Of a stretch of 64,000 nucleotides of DNA, positions 1-9,387 are shown piece by piece; the stretch's first letter is position 1, and each line of letters begins with the position of its first letter. The translations under genes and the position numbers were made by a program. Origin of the DNA: Longimicrobium sp. (lineage in GTDB: Bacteria; Gemmatimonadota; Gemmatimonadetes; Longimicrobiales; Longimicrobiaceae); the NCBI GenBank assembly GCA_036389135.1, contig DASVQP010000129.1:62001-126000 (forward strand), read 5' to 3'. Below the pieces are notes generated by a model that made no database searches, had not been told where the DNA came from, and saw only the letters and a list, made by a program, of their open reading frames with translations.

Positions 1-1878
1 GAGCGGATGCGGGCGCGCGAGGCGCTGCGCGAGCGCGAGGAGCGCTACCGCGGCCTGGTGGAGACCGCCAGCGACCTGATCTACACCGTGGACCGGCGCG
101 GCCTGTTCACCTACGTGAACCCCGTGCTGGTGCGCACCACCGGCTACTCGGCCGACGAGCTGCTCCGCATGCGCCCCATGCAGCTGGTGCGCAGGGACCG
201 GCGCGCCGGGGTGCGCGCGTTCTACGCCACGCAGGTGCGCGAGAGGGTGCCCGCCACCTACTTCCAGTTCCCCATCATCACCCGCGAGGGGCGCGAGATC
301 TGGATCGGGCAGAACCACACCCTGCTGATGGACGGCGACCGGGTGGCGGGGGCGCAGGCGCTGGCGCGCGACATCACCCGCCAGCGCGAGGTGGAGCGGC
401 TCAAGGACGAGTTCCTCTCCATCGTAAGCCACGAGCTGCGCACGCCGCTCACCGCCATCCGCGGCTCGCTGGGGCTGCTGGCCAGCGGCAAGCTGGGGGC
501 GCTGGAGGAGCGCGGGCAGCGGATGCTCTCCATCGCCGCGCAGAACACCGACCGGCTGGTGCGGCTCATCAACGACCTGCTGGACATCGAGAAGATCGAG
601 TCGGGCACCGCCACCATGGAGCGGCGCGCGCTGGACGCCGGGACGCTGGTCCGCGACGCGGCCGAGGTGATGGGGGCGATGGCCTCCGAGGCGGGGGTGC
701 GGCTGGTGGTTGAGGCGGAGCCCGCGCCCGTCTTCGCCGACCCCGACCGACTGGTGCAGGTGGTCACCAACCTGGTGTCGAACGCCATCAAGTACTCGCC
801 GCGCGAGTCCACCGTGCGGCTCAGCGTGCAGGCGCGCGAGGGGCAGGCAGTGGTGCGGGTGAGCGACGAAGGGCGCGGCATCCCCGCCGGCCGCCTGGAG
901 GCGATCTTCGAGCGCTTCGAGCAGGTGGACTCGTCCGATGCGCGCGACAAGGGGGGCACGGGGCTGGGGCTCCCCATCGCTCGGAGCATCGTGGAGCAGC
1001 ACGGCGGGCGGCTGTGGGCGGAGAGCGAGTGGGGGCGCGGCAGCACCTTCACCTTCACCCTGCCGATGGCGGGCTCGCTTGCTTCCGCGCCCCCGCCACC
1101 CCGCCCGGACATGAGGCCGCTGGTGCTGGTGTGCGAGGCCGAGCCCGGCGGCGAGGCGAGCCGCCTGCTGGAGAGGGAGGGGTACCGCGTCGCCACCGCG
1201 TGCTCCGCGGACGAAGCGTTGCGCGCGGTGGAGGAGCTCCGCCCCGCGGCCATCCTGGTGGTCGCGACCGAGCCGGCGGCGGAGGGCGAGGCGACGGTGG
1301 AGGCGCTGCGCCGCAACGAGCGCGCGCGGGAGATCCCGGTGGTGATCATGGGCGCGCTGAACGGGTCAAAAACAGGCCTGGACATTGCCACGATCGCGGG
1401 GTGGATCGCCGGCAGCCGCGAAGCGCAGGCGGGCGCGGCGGACAACGCCGGCGCGCGGGAGCACTTCGGCGTCCTGGTGGTGGAGGACGACGACGGGGTC
1501 GCCTCCATCCTGTGCGAGATGCTGCGGCGGAGCGGCATCACCAGCATCCACGCCCGCTCCGGCGCGGAGGCGCTGCGCCTGGCCGCGGAGGTGGATTTCG
1601 GCCTCCTGATCCTGGACCTGGGGTTGCCGGACGCGGACGGCTTCGCGGTGGTGGAGCGGCTGCAGCGCGACCGGCGGCTCAGCGACGTGCCCGTGCTCGT
1701 CTACACCGCGCGCGACCTGGGCGACGCCGACCGCGAGCGGCTGCGGCTGGGCCGCACCGAGTTCCTTACCAAGAGCCGCGCTCCGCTGGAGGAGGTGGAG
1801 TCGCGTGCGCTAGCCCTGCTGGGCAAACTCATCACCGGGGGCTCCGCGAGTGCCGAAACGCATCCTGATCGTGGATGA
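1..1878 (+). CDS. PAS sensor histidine kinase with two C-terminal receiver domains (5' partial)
   Basis: Hybrid sensor kinase. The frame is open from the first base, so the true start probably lies outside the window; counting from the ATG at base 7, 623 residues are visible. Order: charged coiled-coil lead-in, PAS domain (about 14-125), HisKA with phospho-acceptor H142 in SHELRTPL, HATPase_c with an NLVSNAIKYS N-box (about 256) and a GTGLGLPIA G-box (about 318), a degenerate receiver (about 371-480) without a phospho-acceptor Asp, then a canonical receiver with the EDD acidic pocket at 493-495 and acceptor D537 in LDLGLPDADG. No transmembrane segment is seen, so the visible part is cytoplasmic. 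It overlaps the next response regulator by 29 bp and heads the signalling genes that precede the polysaccharide genes. The stimulus is unknown. Confidence 0.9.
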   Translation, partial: ERMRAREALREREERYRGLVETASDLIYTVDRRGLFTYVNPVLVRTTGYSADELLRMRPMQLVRRDRRAGVRAFYATQVRERVPATYFQFPIITREGREIWIGQNHTLLMDGDRVAGAQALARDITRQREVERLKDEFLSIVSHELRTPLTAIRGSLGLLASGKLGALEERGQRMLSIAAQNTDRLVRLINDLLDIEKIESGTATMERRALDAGTLVRDAAEVMGAMASEAGVRLVVEAEPAPVFADPDRLVQVVTNLVSNAIKYSPRESTVRLSVQAREGQAVVRVSDEGRGIPAGRLEAIFERFEQVDSSDARDKGGTGLGLPIARSIVEQHGGRLWAESEWGRGSTFTFTLPMAGSLASAPPPPRPDMRPLVLVCEAEPGGEASRLLEREGYRVATACSADEALRAVEELRPAAILVVATEPAAEGEATVEALRRNERAREIPVVIMGALNGSKTGLDIATIAGWIAGSREAQAGAADNAGAREHFGVLVVEDDDGVASILCEMLRRSGITSIHARSGAEALRLAAEVDFGLLILDLGLPDADGFAVVERLQRDRRLSDVPVLVYTARDLGDADRERLRLGRTEFLTKSRAPLEEVESRALALLGKLITGGSASAETHPDRG

Positions 1879-2227
1879 CGAGGACGACATCCGTGAGGTG
1901 GCGCAGATGACGCTGGAGATGATGGCCGGGTGGGAGGTGCGCGCCGCGGCCTCGGGCGAAAGTGCCCTCTCCATGGCCGCCGCCGATCCCCCGGACGCCA
2001 TCCTGCTGGACGTGATGATGCCGGGGATGGATGGCCCGGCCACCCTCGCGCGGCTGCTGGCCAACCCGGTGACCTCCGCCGTGCCCGTCGTCTTTCTGAC
2101 GGCCAAGGCGCAGGCCGCGGAGCAGCGGCGGCTGGCGGAGATGGGGGCGGCCGGCGTGCTCGCCAAGCCCTTCGATCCGGCGCGGCTGGCGGAGCAGGTG
2201 TCGCGGGTGCTGGGGTGGCCGTCCTGA
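1850..2227 (+). CDS. single-domain CheY-like response regulator
   Basis: A 125-residue stand-alone receiver domain with no output domain. The GTG start lies inside the end of the kinase gene, directly before MPKRILIVDDEDD, which supplies the acidic pocket. The acceptor is D54 in LLDVMMPGMDG, and the conserved Lys lies in LAKPF near residue 106. It probably shuttles phosphate between the upstream hybrid kinase and the Hpt-containing scaffold encoded next, as in multistep phosphorelays; that role is inferred from gene order and domain content only. Confidence 0.88.
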   Translation: MPKRILIVDDEDDIREVAQMTLEMMAGWEVRAAASGESALSMAAADPPDAILLDVMMPGMDGPATLARLLANPVTSAVPVVFLTAKAQAAEQRRLAEMGAAGVLAKPFDPARLAEQVSRVLGWPS

Positions 2228-2244
2228 AGGGTGGCGAGGGCGGC

Positions 2245-4638
2245 GTGCCCGATTTGCTGATCGGCGGCTTTCCCGAGGCCGTGGTGGCGGCGCTCGTCCG
2301 CGCCTTTCCCGCCGCGCGCCTGCGCCGCGTGGATTCGGGTCGCGAGGTGCTGGACGAGTTGGAGCGCGGCCGGTGGGCGCTCCTCCTGCTGGACCATTCG
2401 CTCGCCGGGCCCCCCGCAATGGAGGTGCTGCGCCACGCCCGGCTGCGCGGCGCCCCCCTCCCCCCCGTGCTGTACGCGCTGGGACGCGAGGCGGGCGGGG
2501 GAGTGGCGCACCAGCTGGTGGACGAGCTGGGGGTGCACCGGCTGCTCTACCACCCGCTGGACGCGCGGGAGGTGGCGCGCGAGGTCACCTCGCTGCTGGA
2601 CATGCCCGCGCGCGAGCCCGTACCCGCCCCCGCCGCCACGCGCGAGGAGCTGGGCTCCGCCCTGGCCGCCATCTGGGAGCGCTTCCGAGGGACGACGCTG
2701 GCGCGCGTGGAGGTGGTGGAGGCGGCGGTCGTGGCGGTGCTGGAGGGGGAGCTGACCCCCGAGGCGCGCCGGGAGGCGGAGCGGGAGGCGCACAAGCTGG
2801 CCGGCGGGGTGGGGACGTTCGGCTTCGCGGAGGCGTCGCGCGCGGCCAGGGCGGTGGAGCTGATGATGGAGGGGGCGCGCCCGCTGGAGCCCGCGGACGC
2901 GTTGCGGCTGAGCGAGCTCGTCCTCACCCTGCGCCGCGAGCTGGAGCGTCCCCCCGCCACCCCCGCCGCGCCCGCTCCGGATGCGGGGCGCGCCACGCTG
3001 CTGGTGGTGACCGACGACGCGGAGCTGGGCGAGCGCGTCGCCATGGAGGCGGAGGGGCGGCAGATCGCGGCGTGGCGGCTGGCCGACGCCACCGGGGTGC
3101 GCCGCGCGCTGGCCGAGCGCTCCCCGGACGCGGTGGTGGCGGACCTCTCGCTCGGGATGGCCGGCGAGGCGGGGCTCCGGCTGCTGGACGAGCTGGCGGC
3201 GGACGGCGCGGACCGGCCCGTGGTGGTGATCGCCGCGCGCGACGGGTTCGCGGAGCGCATCGGCGCCGCGCGGCGCGGGGCGCGCGCCTTCCTCTCCCGC
3301 CCCGTGCCTCCCCGCGCGGTGGTGGACGCGGTGGCCGCCGCCCTGCGCCTGACCGACGTGGCGGGGAGCCGCGTGCTGGCGGTGGACGACGACCCGCAGA
3401 TCCTCGCCTCGCTGCGCACGCTGCTGGAGGCGCGCGGGCTCACCGTCACCACGCTGGCCGATCCGCTCCGCTTCTGGGAGACGCTGGAGCGCGCGCGCCC
3501 CGACCTGCTGATGGTGGACGAGGACATGCCGCACGTGAGCGGCGTTGAGCTGTGCCGCGTGGTGCGCGCGGACCCGCGGTGGCGCGCCCTCCCCGTCCTC
3601 TTTCTCACCGCCCGCACCGACTACGCCTCGGTCAAGCGCATCTTCGACGCGCGCGCGGACGACTACGCCAGCAAGCCCTTCGCCGGCCCCGAGATCGTGG
3701 CGCGCGTGGAGAGCCGGCTGGAGCGAGTGCGGCTGGAGCGCACGCTGGCCGACGGCTCCGTGGGGAGCGGCACGGGGCGGCGGCTGGCGGAGGAGTGCGA
3801 GCGCGTGCTGGCCATCGCGGGGCGCACCCGCGCCCCCGCCGCCTTCGCCGTGCTGCGGGTGGACAGCGCGGAGGTGCTGCGCGCGCGGATCGGCACCGCG
3901 CTCTGGGAGCCGGTGGTGCGCCGGGTGGCGGCGCTGCTGCGCGATGCGGCCCAGCCGGGCGACGTGGTGGTGCAGTCGGGCCCCGAGGAGCTCACCGCCG
4001 CCCTCTACGGCGCCGACCGCGACGCCGCCGTGCAGCTGCTGGAGGGGGTGGTGCGGCGCGTGGCGGACGAGGAGGTTCCCGCGCCCGGGGGGGCGATCCG
4101 CGTCTCCCTCTCGGGCGGAGTGGCGGAGTACCCGGCGGACGGGCGCACCCCGGCCGACCTGCGCGCGGCCGCCGACGATGCGCTCCTCCACGCGCAGGAG
4201 CAGGGCGGGGGACGGGTGCTCCCCGCCGGGTGGAGCGCCGACGCGCCCCGTGCCGAGGTGGTGGACGTGGCGGTGGTGGACGACGACCCCGCCCTGGCCG
4301 AGCTGCTGCGCCAGGCGCTGGAGACGCGCGGCCACACCACGCGCCGCATCACCGACGGCGACGAGGCGCTGGAGCTGCTGGGCGGCCGCAACCCGGCCCT
4401 CCGCGCCCGCGTCGTCCTGCTGGACGTGGACCTCCCCGGCCGCGACGGCTTCACCGTGCTGCGCGCGCTGGCCGCGGACGGCGTGGCCGCGCGCACGCAC
4501 ATCATCATGCTCACCGTGCGCGCCGGCGAGCTGGAGGTGGTGAAGGCGCTGGAGCTGGGCGCCGCCGACCACGTCGCCAAGCCGTTCAGCATCCAGGTGC
4601 TGATGCGGCGCGTGCAGCGCGCGCTGGGGACGGAATAG
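2245..4638 (+). CDS. multi-receiver / Hpt / degenerate GGDEF signalling scaffold
   Basis: About 797 residues. The GTG at 2245 is preferred: a purine-rich GAGGG ends five bases upstream and the receiver-like sequence PDLLIGGFPE starts there. Order: degenerate receiver (about 1-120); Hpt domain with HKLAGG as the candidate phospho-His site; second degenerate receiver beginning LLVVTDD; canonical receiver beginning VLAVDDDPQI with LLMVDEDMPHVSG; a GGDEF-fold domain; and a terminal receiver with VAVVDDDP, LLDVDLPGRDG and VAKPF. The GGDEF position reads SGPEEL, so cyclic di-GMP synthesis is unlikely. It could collect phosphate from several kinases. It ends one base before the HEAT-repeat gene. Confidence 0.82.
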   Translation: MPDLLIGGFPEAVVAALVRAFPAARLRRVDSGREVLDELERGRWALLLLDHSLAGPPAMEVLRHARLRGAPLPPVLYALGREAGGGVAHQLVDELGVHRLLYHPLDAREVAREVTSLLDMPAREPVPAPAATREELGSALAAIWERFRGTTLARVEVVEAAVVAVLEGELTPEARREAEREAHKLAGGVGTFGFAEASRAARAVELMMEGARPLEPADALRLSELVLTLRRELERPPATPAAPAPDAGRATLLVVTDDAELGERVAMEAEGRQIAAWRLADATGVRRALAERSPDAVVADLSLGMAGEAGLRLLDELAADGADRPVVVIAARDGFAERIGAARRGARAFLSRPVPPRAVVDAVAAALRLTDVAGSRVLAVDDDPQILASLRTLLEARGLTVTTLADPLRFWETLERARPDLLMVDEDMPHVSGVELCRVVRADPRWRALPVLFLTARTDYASVKRIFDARADDYASKPFAGPEIVARVESRLERVRLERTLADGSVGSGTGRRLAEECERVLAIAGRTRAPAAFAVLRVDSAEVLRARIGTALWEPVVRRVAALLRDAAQPGDVVVQSGPEELTAALYGADRDAAVQLLEGVVRRVADEEVPAPGGAIRVSLSGGVAEYPADGRTPADLRAAADDALLHAQEQGGGRVLPAGWSADAPRAEVVDVAVVDDDPALAELLRQALETRGHTTRRITDGDEALELLGGRNPALRARVVLLDVDLPGRDGFTVLRALAADGVAARTHIIMLTVRAGELEVVKALELGAADHVAKPFSIQVLMRRVQRALGTE

Positions 4639-4639
4639 C

Positions 4640-5692
4640 ATGGACGACCTGCAGCTGCTGCGCGTGGCGCTGCGGGTGCTGGCGGCGCTCTTCGTGGCCG
4701 CGCTGGCGTTCATCGCCGCGCACGGGGTGTGGCTCCTGCTGCGCCGCCGCTGGCGCGCCGCGCGCCTGGCCGAGGGGCGGGCCGTGATGGCGGGCGTGGC
4801 CACCGCGCCCGCGCTGGAGCCGCAGGCGGTGCGCCGGCTGCGCGCCCTGCCCCCCAACATCCAGAGCCAGCTGCTGGTGGAGCTCACCCGCAACCTGGGC
4901 GGCTCCGTGCGCGAGCGCGTGGGCGTGCTGGCGCGGGAGCTGGGGCTGCTGGACCACGCGCGCCGGCTGAGCCGCAGCCGGTTCTGGTGGCGGCGGCTGC
5001 GCGGCCTGCGCCTCCTTACCGCGTTTGGCGGCGACGAGGCGGAGGCGGTGCTCCCCCACTTCCACGACTCGCACCCGGCGGTCCGCGCGCAGGCGGCCGA
5101 GTGGGCGGGGGACCACCCCTCGCCCGCCGCCGTCCGCGCGCTCCTGGAGATGCTGGCCGACCCCGCCACCCTCTGCCGCTTCGCCGTGCAGGACTCCATC
5201 CTGCGCGTGGGGCTGGCCGCCGCGGAGCCGCTGGCGGAGCACCTGGCGCGCTCCTCGGGTTGCGCCGCGGCCCCCGCGCTGGAGGTGGCGGCCGCGCTGG
5301 CGCAGCCCGAGTTCGCGGAGCCCGCGCTGCGCCTCTGCGGCGACCCCGACCCCGAGGTGCGCGCGCAGGCCGCCGCGGTGGTGGGCGCGGTGCAGGCGCC
5401 GGAATGCGCCGTCGTGCTGGCCGGGCTCCTGGCCGATCCCGACGCCCGGGTACGCGCGACGGCGGCGGCTGCGCTGGGGCGAATCGGCCACTGGCCCGCC
5501 GCCCCCGCCGTGGCGAAGCTGCTGCGCGACCCCGCCTTCCCCGTGCGGCGCGCGGCGGGGCTGGCGTTGCGCGGGCTGGGGAGCCCTGGCATGCTCCTCC
5601 TCGGCCGCTACCGCGCGGACACAGACCCCTTCGCGGCCGACATGGCGCGCCAGGTGCTGGACCTTCCCGACACCGCCCCCGGGGCCGCGTGA
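4640..5692 (+). CDS. membrane-anchored HEAT-repeat protein
   Basis: A 350-residue protein with one N-terminal transmembrane helix (about 10-34, followed by an Arg-rich cytoplasmic stretch) and then helical HEAT/PBS-type repeats, seen as recurring AVRAQAAEWAG, EVRAQAAAVVG, RVRATAAAALG and PVRRAAGLALRG units. Such repeats bind partner proteins and carry no catalysis. The TGA overlaps the GTG of the glycosyltransferase gene, so the two are probably translationally coupled. The likely job is to link the receiver proteins to the synthase at the inner membrane; this is inferred from position. Confidence 0.82.
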   Translation: MDDLQLLRVALRVLAALFVAALAFIAAHGVWLLLRRRWRAARLAEGRAVMAGVATAPALEPQAVRRLRALPPNIQSQLLVELTRNLGGSVRERVGVLARELGLLDHARRLSRSRFWWRRLRGLRLLTAFGGDEAEAVLPHFHDSHPAVRAQAAEWAGDHPSPAAVRALLEMLADPATLCRFAVQDSILRVGLAAAEPLAEHLARSSGCAAAPALEVAAALAQPEFAEPALRLCGDPDPEVRAQAAAVVGAVQAPECAVVLAGLLADPDARVRATAAAALGRIGHWPAAPAVAKLLRDPAFPVRRAAGLALRGLGSPGMLLLGRYRADTDPFAADMARQVLDLPDTAPGAA

Positions 5693-7131
5693 ACGCCGAC
5701 ATCGCGGGCGTGGCGGAGATCGTGCTCGTCCGGCTGGAGTGGGCGGTGCTGGTGTACTTCCTGGCCGTCAACGCCACCTACCTCGTCCTGCTGGCGAGCG
5801 CCGCGCTGGAGATGCGCGAGCACGTCCTCCTCTCGCGCGGGGAGAGCCTCTGGCGCGTGCTGGGCTCCTCGCTCACACCCACCATCAGCATGCTGGCCCC
5901 CGCGTACAACGAGGAGGCCACCATCGCGGAGAGCCTGCGTTCGCTCCTTTCGCTGAGCTACCCCTCGCTGGAAGTGGTGGTGGTCAACGACGGCTCCAGC
6001 GACGCGACGATGGAGGTGCTGCGGGAGCACTTCGACCTCGTCCCCATCCACCCGGTGTACGAGCGGGTGATCCCCTGCAAGGCCGTGAAGGGTCTGTACC
6101 GGTCGCGCAGCCGGCCCAACCTGGTGGTGGTGGACAAGGAGAACGGGGGCAAGGCCGACGCCCTCAACGCCGGCGTCAACATCTCCACCGGCACGCTGGT
6201 GTGCGCCATCGACGCGGACACGCTGATCGAGCCCGACTCGCTGCAGCGCATGGTGCGCCCCTTCCTGACGGAGACGGACGTGGTGGCGGCGGGGGGCACC
6301 ATCCGCATCGTCAACAACTCGACGGTGCGCGCGGGGCGCGTGGTGCGCACGCGAGCGCCGCGCAGGGCGGTGCCGGGGTTCCAGGTGGTGGAGTACCTGC
6401 GCGCTTTCCTCTTTGGGCGGCTGGGATGGAACCGGATGGGCGGCAACCTTATCATCTCCGGCGCCTTTGGCCTCTTCCGGCGCGACGCGGTGGTCTCCTC
6501 CGGCGGCTACGTGCACGACACGGTGGGCGAAGACATGGAGCTGGTGCTGCGGCTGCGGCGCCTGGGGTACGAACAGGGCGGGCCCAGCAAGGTGGCGTTC
6601 ATCCCGGACCCGGTAGCGTGGACGGAGGCGCCCGAGACGCTGCGGGTGCTGGGCCGCCAGCGCGACCGCTGGCACCGCGGCCTGTCCGACGTGCTCTGGC
6701 GGCACCGGCGCGTCCTCTTCAACCCGCGCTACGGACGGATGGGGATGATCGTCTACCCGTACTTCTTCTTCGTGGAGCTGCTGGCGCCGGTGGTGGAGGC
6801 GATCGGAATCATCGGGGTGGCGGCGGGGCTGCTGACCGGCGCGATCAACGTACCCTTTGCCACCCTCTTCTTCCTGGTGGCGTACGGGCTAGGCGCGCTC
6901 CTCACCGTGGCCACGCTGGTGCTGGAGGAGGTGAGCTTCCACCGCTACGACCGCTTCATGGACCGCTTTCTGCTCGTGGTGTGGGCGCTGCTGGAGAACG
7001 TGGGCTACCGCCAGCTCACGGTGGTGTGGCGGCTGAGGGGGATGGTGAAGTACCTGCGGGGCCGGCGCGATTGGGGCGCCATGGAGAGGCGCGGGTTCGA
7101 CGCGCAGACGCAAACGCGCACGGGGAGCTGA
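5689..7131 (+). CDS. processive family 2 glycosyltransferase, membrane-bound
   Basis: A 480-residue GT2 synthase like those that make PNAG, hyaluronan or cellulose. The GTG start overlaps the preceding TGA. One N-terminal transmembrane helix (about 12-35) is followed by the GT-A domain: APAYNEE nucleotide-binding loop, DGSS, D175-A-D177 metal-binding motif, ED at 281-282, and the processive signature Q324-R-D-R327-W328. Three to four C-terminal helices (about 350-450) would form the channel. It probably polymerises a UDP-sugar and extrudes the chain across the inner membrane. The sugar cannot be read from sequence. PilZ is absent, which fits control by the upstream receiver and HEAT proteins. 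Confidence 0.88.
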   Translation: MNADIAGVAEIVLVRLEWAVLVYFLAVNATYLVLLASAALEMREHVLLSRGESLWRVLGSSLTPTISMLAPAYNEEATIAESLRSLLSLSYPSLEVVVVNDGSSDATMEVLREHFDLVPIHPVYERVIPCKAVKGLYRSRSRPNLVVVDKENGGKADALNAGVNISTGTLVCAIDADTLIEPDSLQRMVRPFLTETDVVAAGGTIRIVNNSTVRAGRVVRTRAPRRAVPGFQVVEYLRAFLFGRLGWNRMGGNLIISGAFGLFRRDAVVSSGGYVHDTVGEDMELVLRLRRLGYEQGGPSKVAFIPDPVAWTEAPETLRVLGRQRDRWHRGLSDVLWRHRRVLFNPRYGRMGMIVYPYFFFVELLAPVVEAIGIIGVAAGLLTGAINVPFATLFFLVAYGLGALLTVATLVLEEVSFHRYDRFMDRFLLVVWALLENVGYRQLTVVWRLRGMVKYLRGRRDWGAMERRGFDAQTQTRTGS

Positions 7132-7135
7132 CACG

Positions 7136-7966
7136 ATGAGGGGATGGACCACAAGCCTCGCGGCGCTGGCGCTGCTCCTGCCGGCAACCGCGAGCGCGCA
7201 GGAGGCGGGGTGTGAGCCGGGCCCCGGATGTGCCATTCCGCGGCCCGCGGAGGAGGGCGCCCCGGTGAACCGTGCGTCGCTGGAGTACGGAATCACCTAC
7301 TTCGGCGGCGGCTCGGAGCCGGAGCCGTGGCACACCGCCACCGCCGAGCTGTCGCGCAAGACGCGCGCGGTGACGCTCGTGGCCCGCGCCACCGTCGCCG
7401 AGCGCTTCGGGGAGCGGGGTGAACAGTTCGAGGTGGACGCCTACCCTCGCATCTCCCCGCGCTTCTACGGCTACCTGAACGCCGGCTGGTCGCCCTCGAA
7501 CATCTTTCCCGAGCTGCGGTTGGGCGCGGAGCTGTACGCCAACGCCGGGGGCGGCATCGAGCTCTCGGCTGGCGCGCGGCGGCTGGAGTTCGCGGAGCAG
7601 TCGGTTACGATCCTGACGGGCTCGGTGGGGCGCTACGCGGGCAACTATTACTTCTCGGCGCGCCCCTACGTCACCCCGCGCGACGACGGGACCTCGTACT
7701 CCGGCACGCTGCTGGCGCGCCGCTACTTCAGCAGCGCGGACTCGTACGCCACGCTCACGGTGGGCGCCGGCACCGCTCCCAACGAGAGCACGCAGGAGTT
7801 CGAGCTGGACCGCGTGAGTTCCCGGCGGGTGGCGGCGTACGGCAAGACGCCGGTAGGGCGCGGGCTGGGGGTGCGCTGGTCTGCCGGCTACGAATACGAG
7901 GAGCTGACGCGCACGCTGGATCGCGACCGGCTAACCGGGGGCCTGGGTCTGGAGCTGCGCTTCTGA
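7136..7966 (+). CDS. YaiO-type outer-membrane beta-barrel protein
   Basis: A 276-residue exported protein. A Sec signal peptide (MRGWTTSLAALALLLPATASA, cleavage near residue 21) precedes alternating aromatic/hydrophobic beta strands and ends in the outer-membrane signature GLELRF with a terminal Phe. The strand pattern and size resemble the YaiO family, which accompanies exopolysaccharide synthases. It probably forms the outer-membrane exit or an accessory barrel for the polymer made by the adjacent glycosyltransferase. It begins 4 bp after that gene and its last base is the first base of the next gene. Confidence 0.75.
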   Translation: MRGWTTSLAALALLLPATASAQEAGCEPGPGCAIPRPAEEGAPVNRASLEYGITYFGGGSEPEPWHTATAELSRKTRAVTLVARATVAERFGERGEQFEVDAYPRISPRFYGYLNAGWSPSNIFPELRLGAELYANAGGGIELSAGARRLEFAEQSVTILTGSVGRYAGNYYFSARPYVTPRDDGTSYSGTLLARRYFSSADSYATLTVGAGTAPNESTQEFELDRVSSRRVAAYGKTPVGRGLGVRWSAGYEYEELTRTLDRDRLTGGLGLELRF

Positions 7967-9387
7967 TGCTGAAGCTCCTCCGCTTCGTCTATCTGTGGGG
8001 GACGATCGGCTTCTTCGCCGGGACGCTGACGCTGCTGGGACCCGTCCGCTGGATGACGACCGCGCTCCGCGCCCGCGGCGGTGCGGAGCGGACCGAGGAC
8101 CTGCTGGTGCGCGCGGTGATCGTGCTGCTGCTGGCCGGGACCGGGTACCTGGCCTGGCGGCTGGCGCGGCGCACCGATGCGCCGGGGAGCCGCGGCCGCT
8201 GGGGGGTGCCGCTGGCCACCACCGCGCTCGCGGGGCTGGCGCTCGTCCTGTGGATGAACCCGCGCCTGGTGAACAGCGCCGAGGAGGTGGCGGGCGGGGA
8301 AGGGGAGCGCTTCGTCTTCGGCCCGTACCCGGACCGGGAGCGGCTGGCGGAGCTTAAGCGGCGCGGCTTCACCGGCGTGATTTCGCTGCTGCACCCCGCT
8401 GTGGTCCCCTTCGAGCCGCGGCTGATCGCGCAGGAGAACGCCGCCGCGCGCGCCGTGGGAATCCCGCTCATCCACACCCCCATGCTCCCCTGGATCAGCG
8501 AGAACGAAAGCTCCGTCCAGCGCCTGCGCGCGCTCGCAAAGAGCGATGGGGGGCGCTACTACGTCCACTGCTACCTGGGGAAGGACCGCGTCAACGTGGT
8601 CCGCCGCATCCTGCGCGACTCCGACGTGCCGCTGCGCGTGGCGGAGGCCGAGAACGGCGCGCGTCGCATCGCCGACGTCCCGGCGTTCGAGCGGGGCGGC
8701 ATCTACCACTTCGGCGACTCGGTGCACGTGGCGCCGTACCCCACCGACGAGGAGTGGGTGGGATACGTCCTCTCCGGCTCCGTGCGGCAGGTGCTCTCGC
8801 TGCTGGACCCCGCCAACCCCGAGGACACCGTCTGGATCCGCAAGGAGCAGGAGTTGGCGCGCCGGTACTCGATGCGCGTGGAGAGCGCCCCCATCCGCGC
8901 CCTGCCGTACGATCCCGCGCAGGCGTTGGCGGCGGTGCGCCACGCACGCGCCAGGGAGCGCCCGCTGATGGTGCACGCCTTCCGCTCGGTTTCGCCGGCG
9001 ACGGAGGCGTTCGTGCAGGCGTGGCGCACGGGCCTCCCCCCGCTCCCGCCCTCACTCTACGCCGAGCCGATGCGCGGCGGAGCGGCGCGGGTGCTGGGCG
9101 CCAACGTCGCCGCCGGCCCGCGTCCGGCGCCCAACGAGTTCGGCGCGTACCTGCACCAGCGTGGCGTGCGCGGCATCGTCTACCTGGGCCCGTCCGGCAC
9201 CCCCGAAGCGCGCGCGGACGCGGAGGTCGCGCGCTCCGCCGGCCTCGCGTGGCACTCCGCCGCGCCCGGCCCTCGGCTAGACGCGCTGATCGCGGCGGGC
9301 GGGCCCTGGTACCTGTACGGCCCCTCGCTCGCCGCCGCCCTTCCCGCACTCGACGCGCGCCTCGACCCCGGAGTGCCGCCGCCATGA
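7966..9387 (+). CDS. membrane protein with three tandem dual-specificity-phosphatase-like repeats
   Basis: A 473-residue protein. Three hydrophobic helices fill about residues 1-100. A cysteine phosphatase-fold domain follows (about 108-215) with signature H201-C202-x5-R208 in VHCYLGKDR. Two more segments align with it by eye: each opens with a GPYP-like turn and a GVxxIxxLL-type strand (about 243-350 and 365-460), but the catalytic loops read VHAFRSVSP (337 onward) and WYLYGPSLA (448 onward), so both lack the Cys. Only the first repeat should be catalytic. Substrates could be phosphotyrosine, phospholipid or phosphosugar. It is embedded in the polysaccharide gene row and overlaps the GH16 gene by 4 bp. 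Confidence 0.72.
   Translation: MLKLLRFVYLWGTIGFFAGTLTLLGPVRWMTTALRARGGAERTEDLLVRAVIVLLLAGTGYLAWRLARRTDAPGSRGRWGVPLATTALAGLALVLWMNPRLVNSAEEVAGGEGERFVFGPYPDRERLAELKRRGFTGVISLLHPAVVPFEPRLIAQENAAARAVGIPLIHTPMLPWISENESSVQRLRALAKSDGGRYYVHCYLGKDRVNVVRRILRDSDVPLRVAEAENGARRIADVPAFERGGIYHFGDSVHVAPYPTDEEWVGYVLSGSVRQVLSLLDPANPEDTVWIRKEQELARRYSMRVESAPIRALPYDPAQALAAVRHARARERPLMVHAFRSVSPATEAFVQAWRTGLPPLPPSLYAEPMRGGAARVLGANVAAGPRPAPNEFGAYLHQRGVRGIVYLGPSGTPEARADAEVARSAGLAWHSAAPGPRLDALIAAGGPWYLYGPSLAAALPALDARLDPGVPPP

Noticed and set aside
1810-5592. A 1260-codon open frame on the minus strand opposite the signalling genes
   Set aside because: Composition is Arg/Ala/His-rich without motifs, and the + strand carries receiver and HEAT domains over the same bases.
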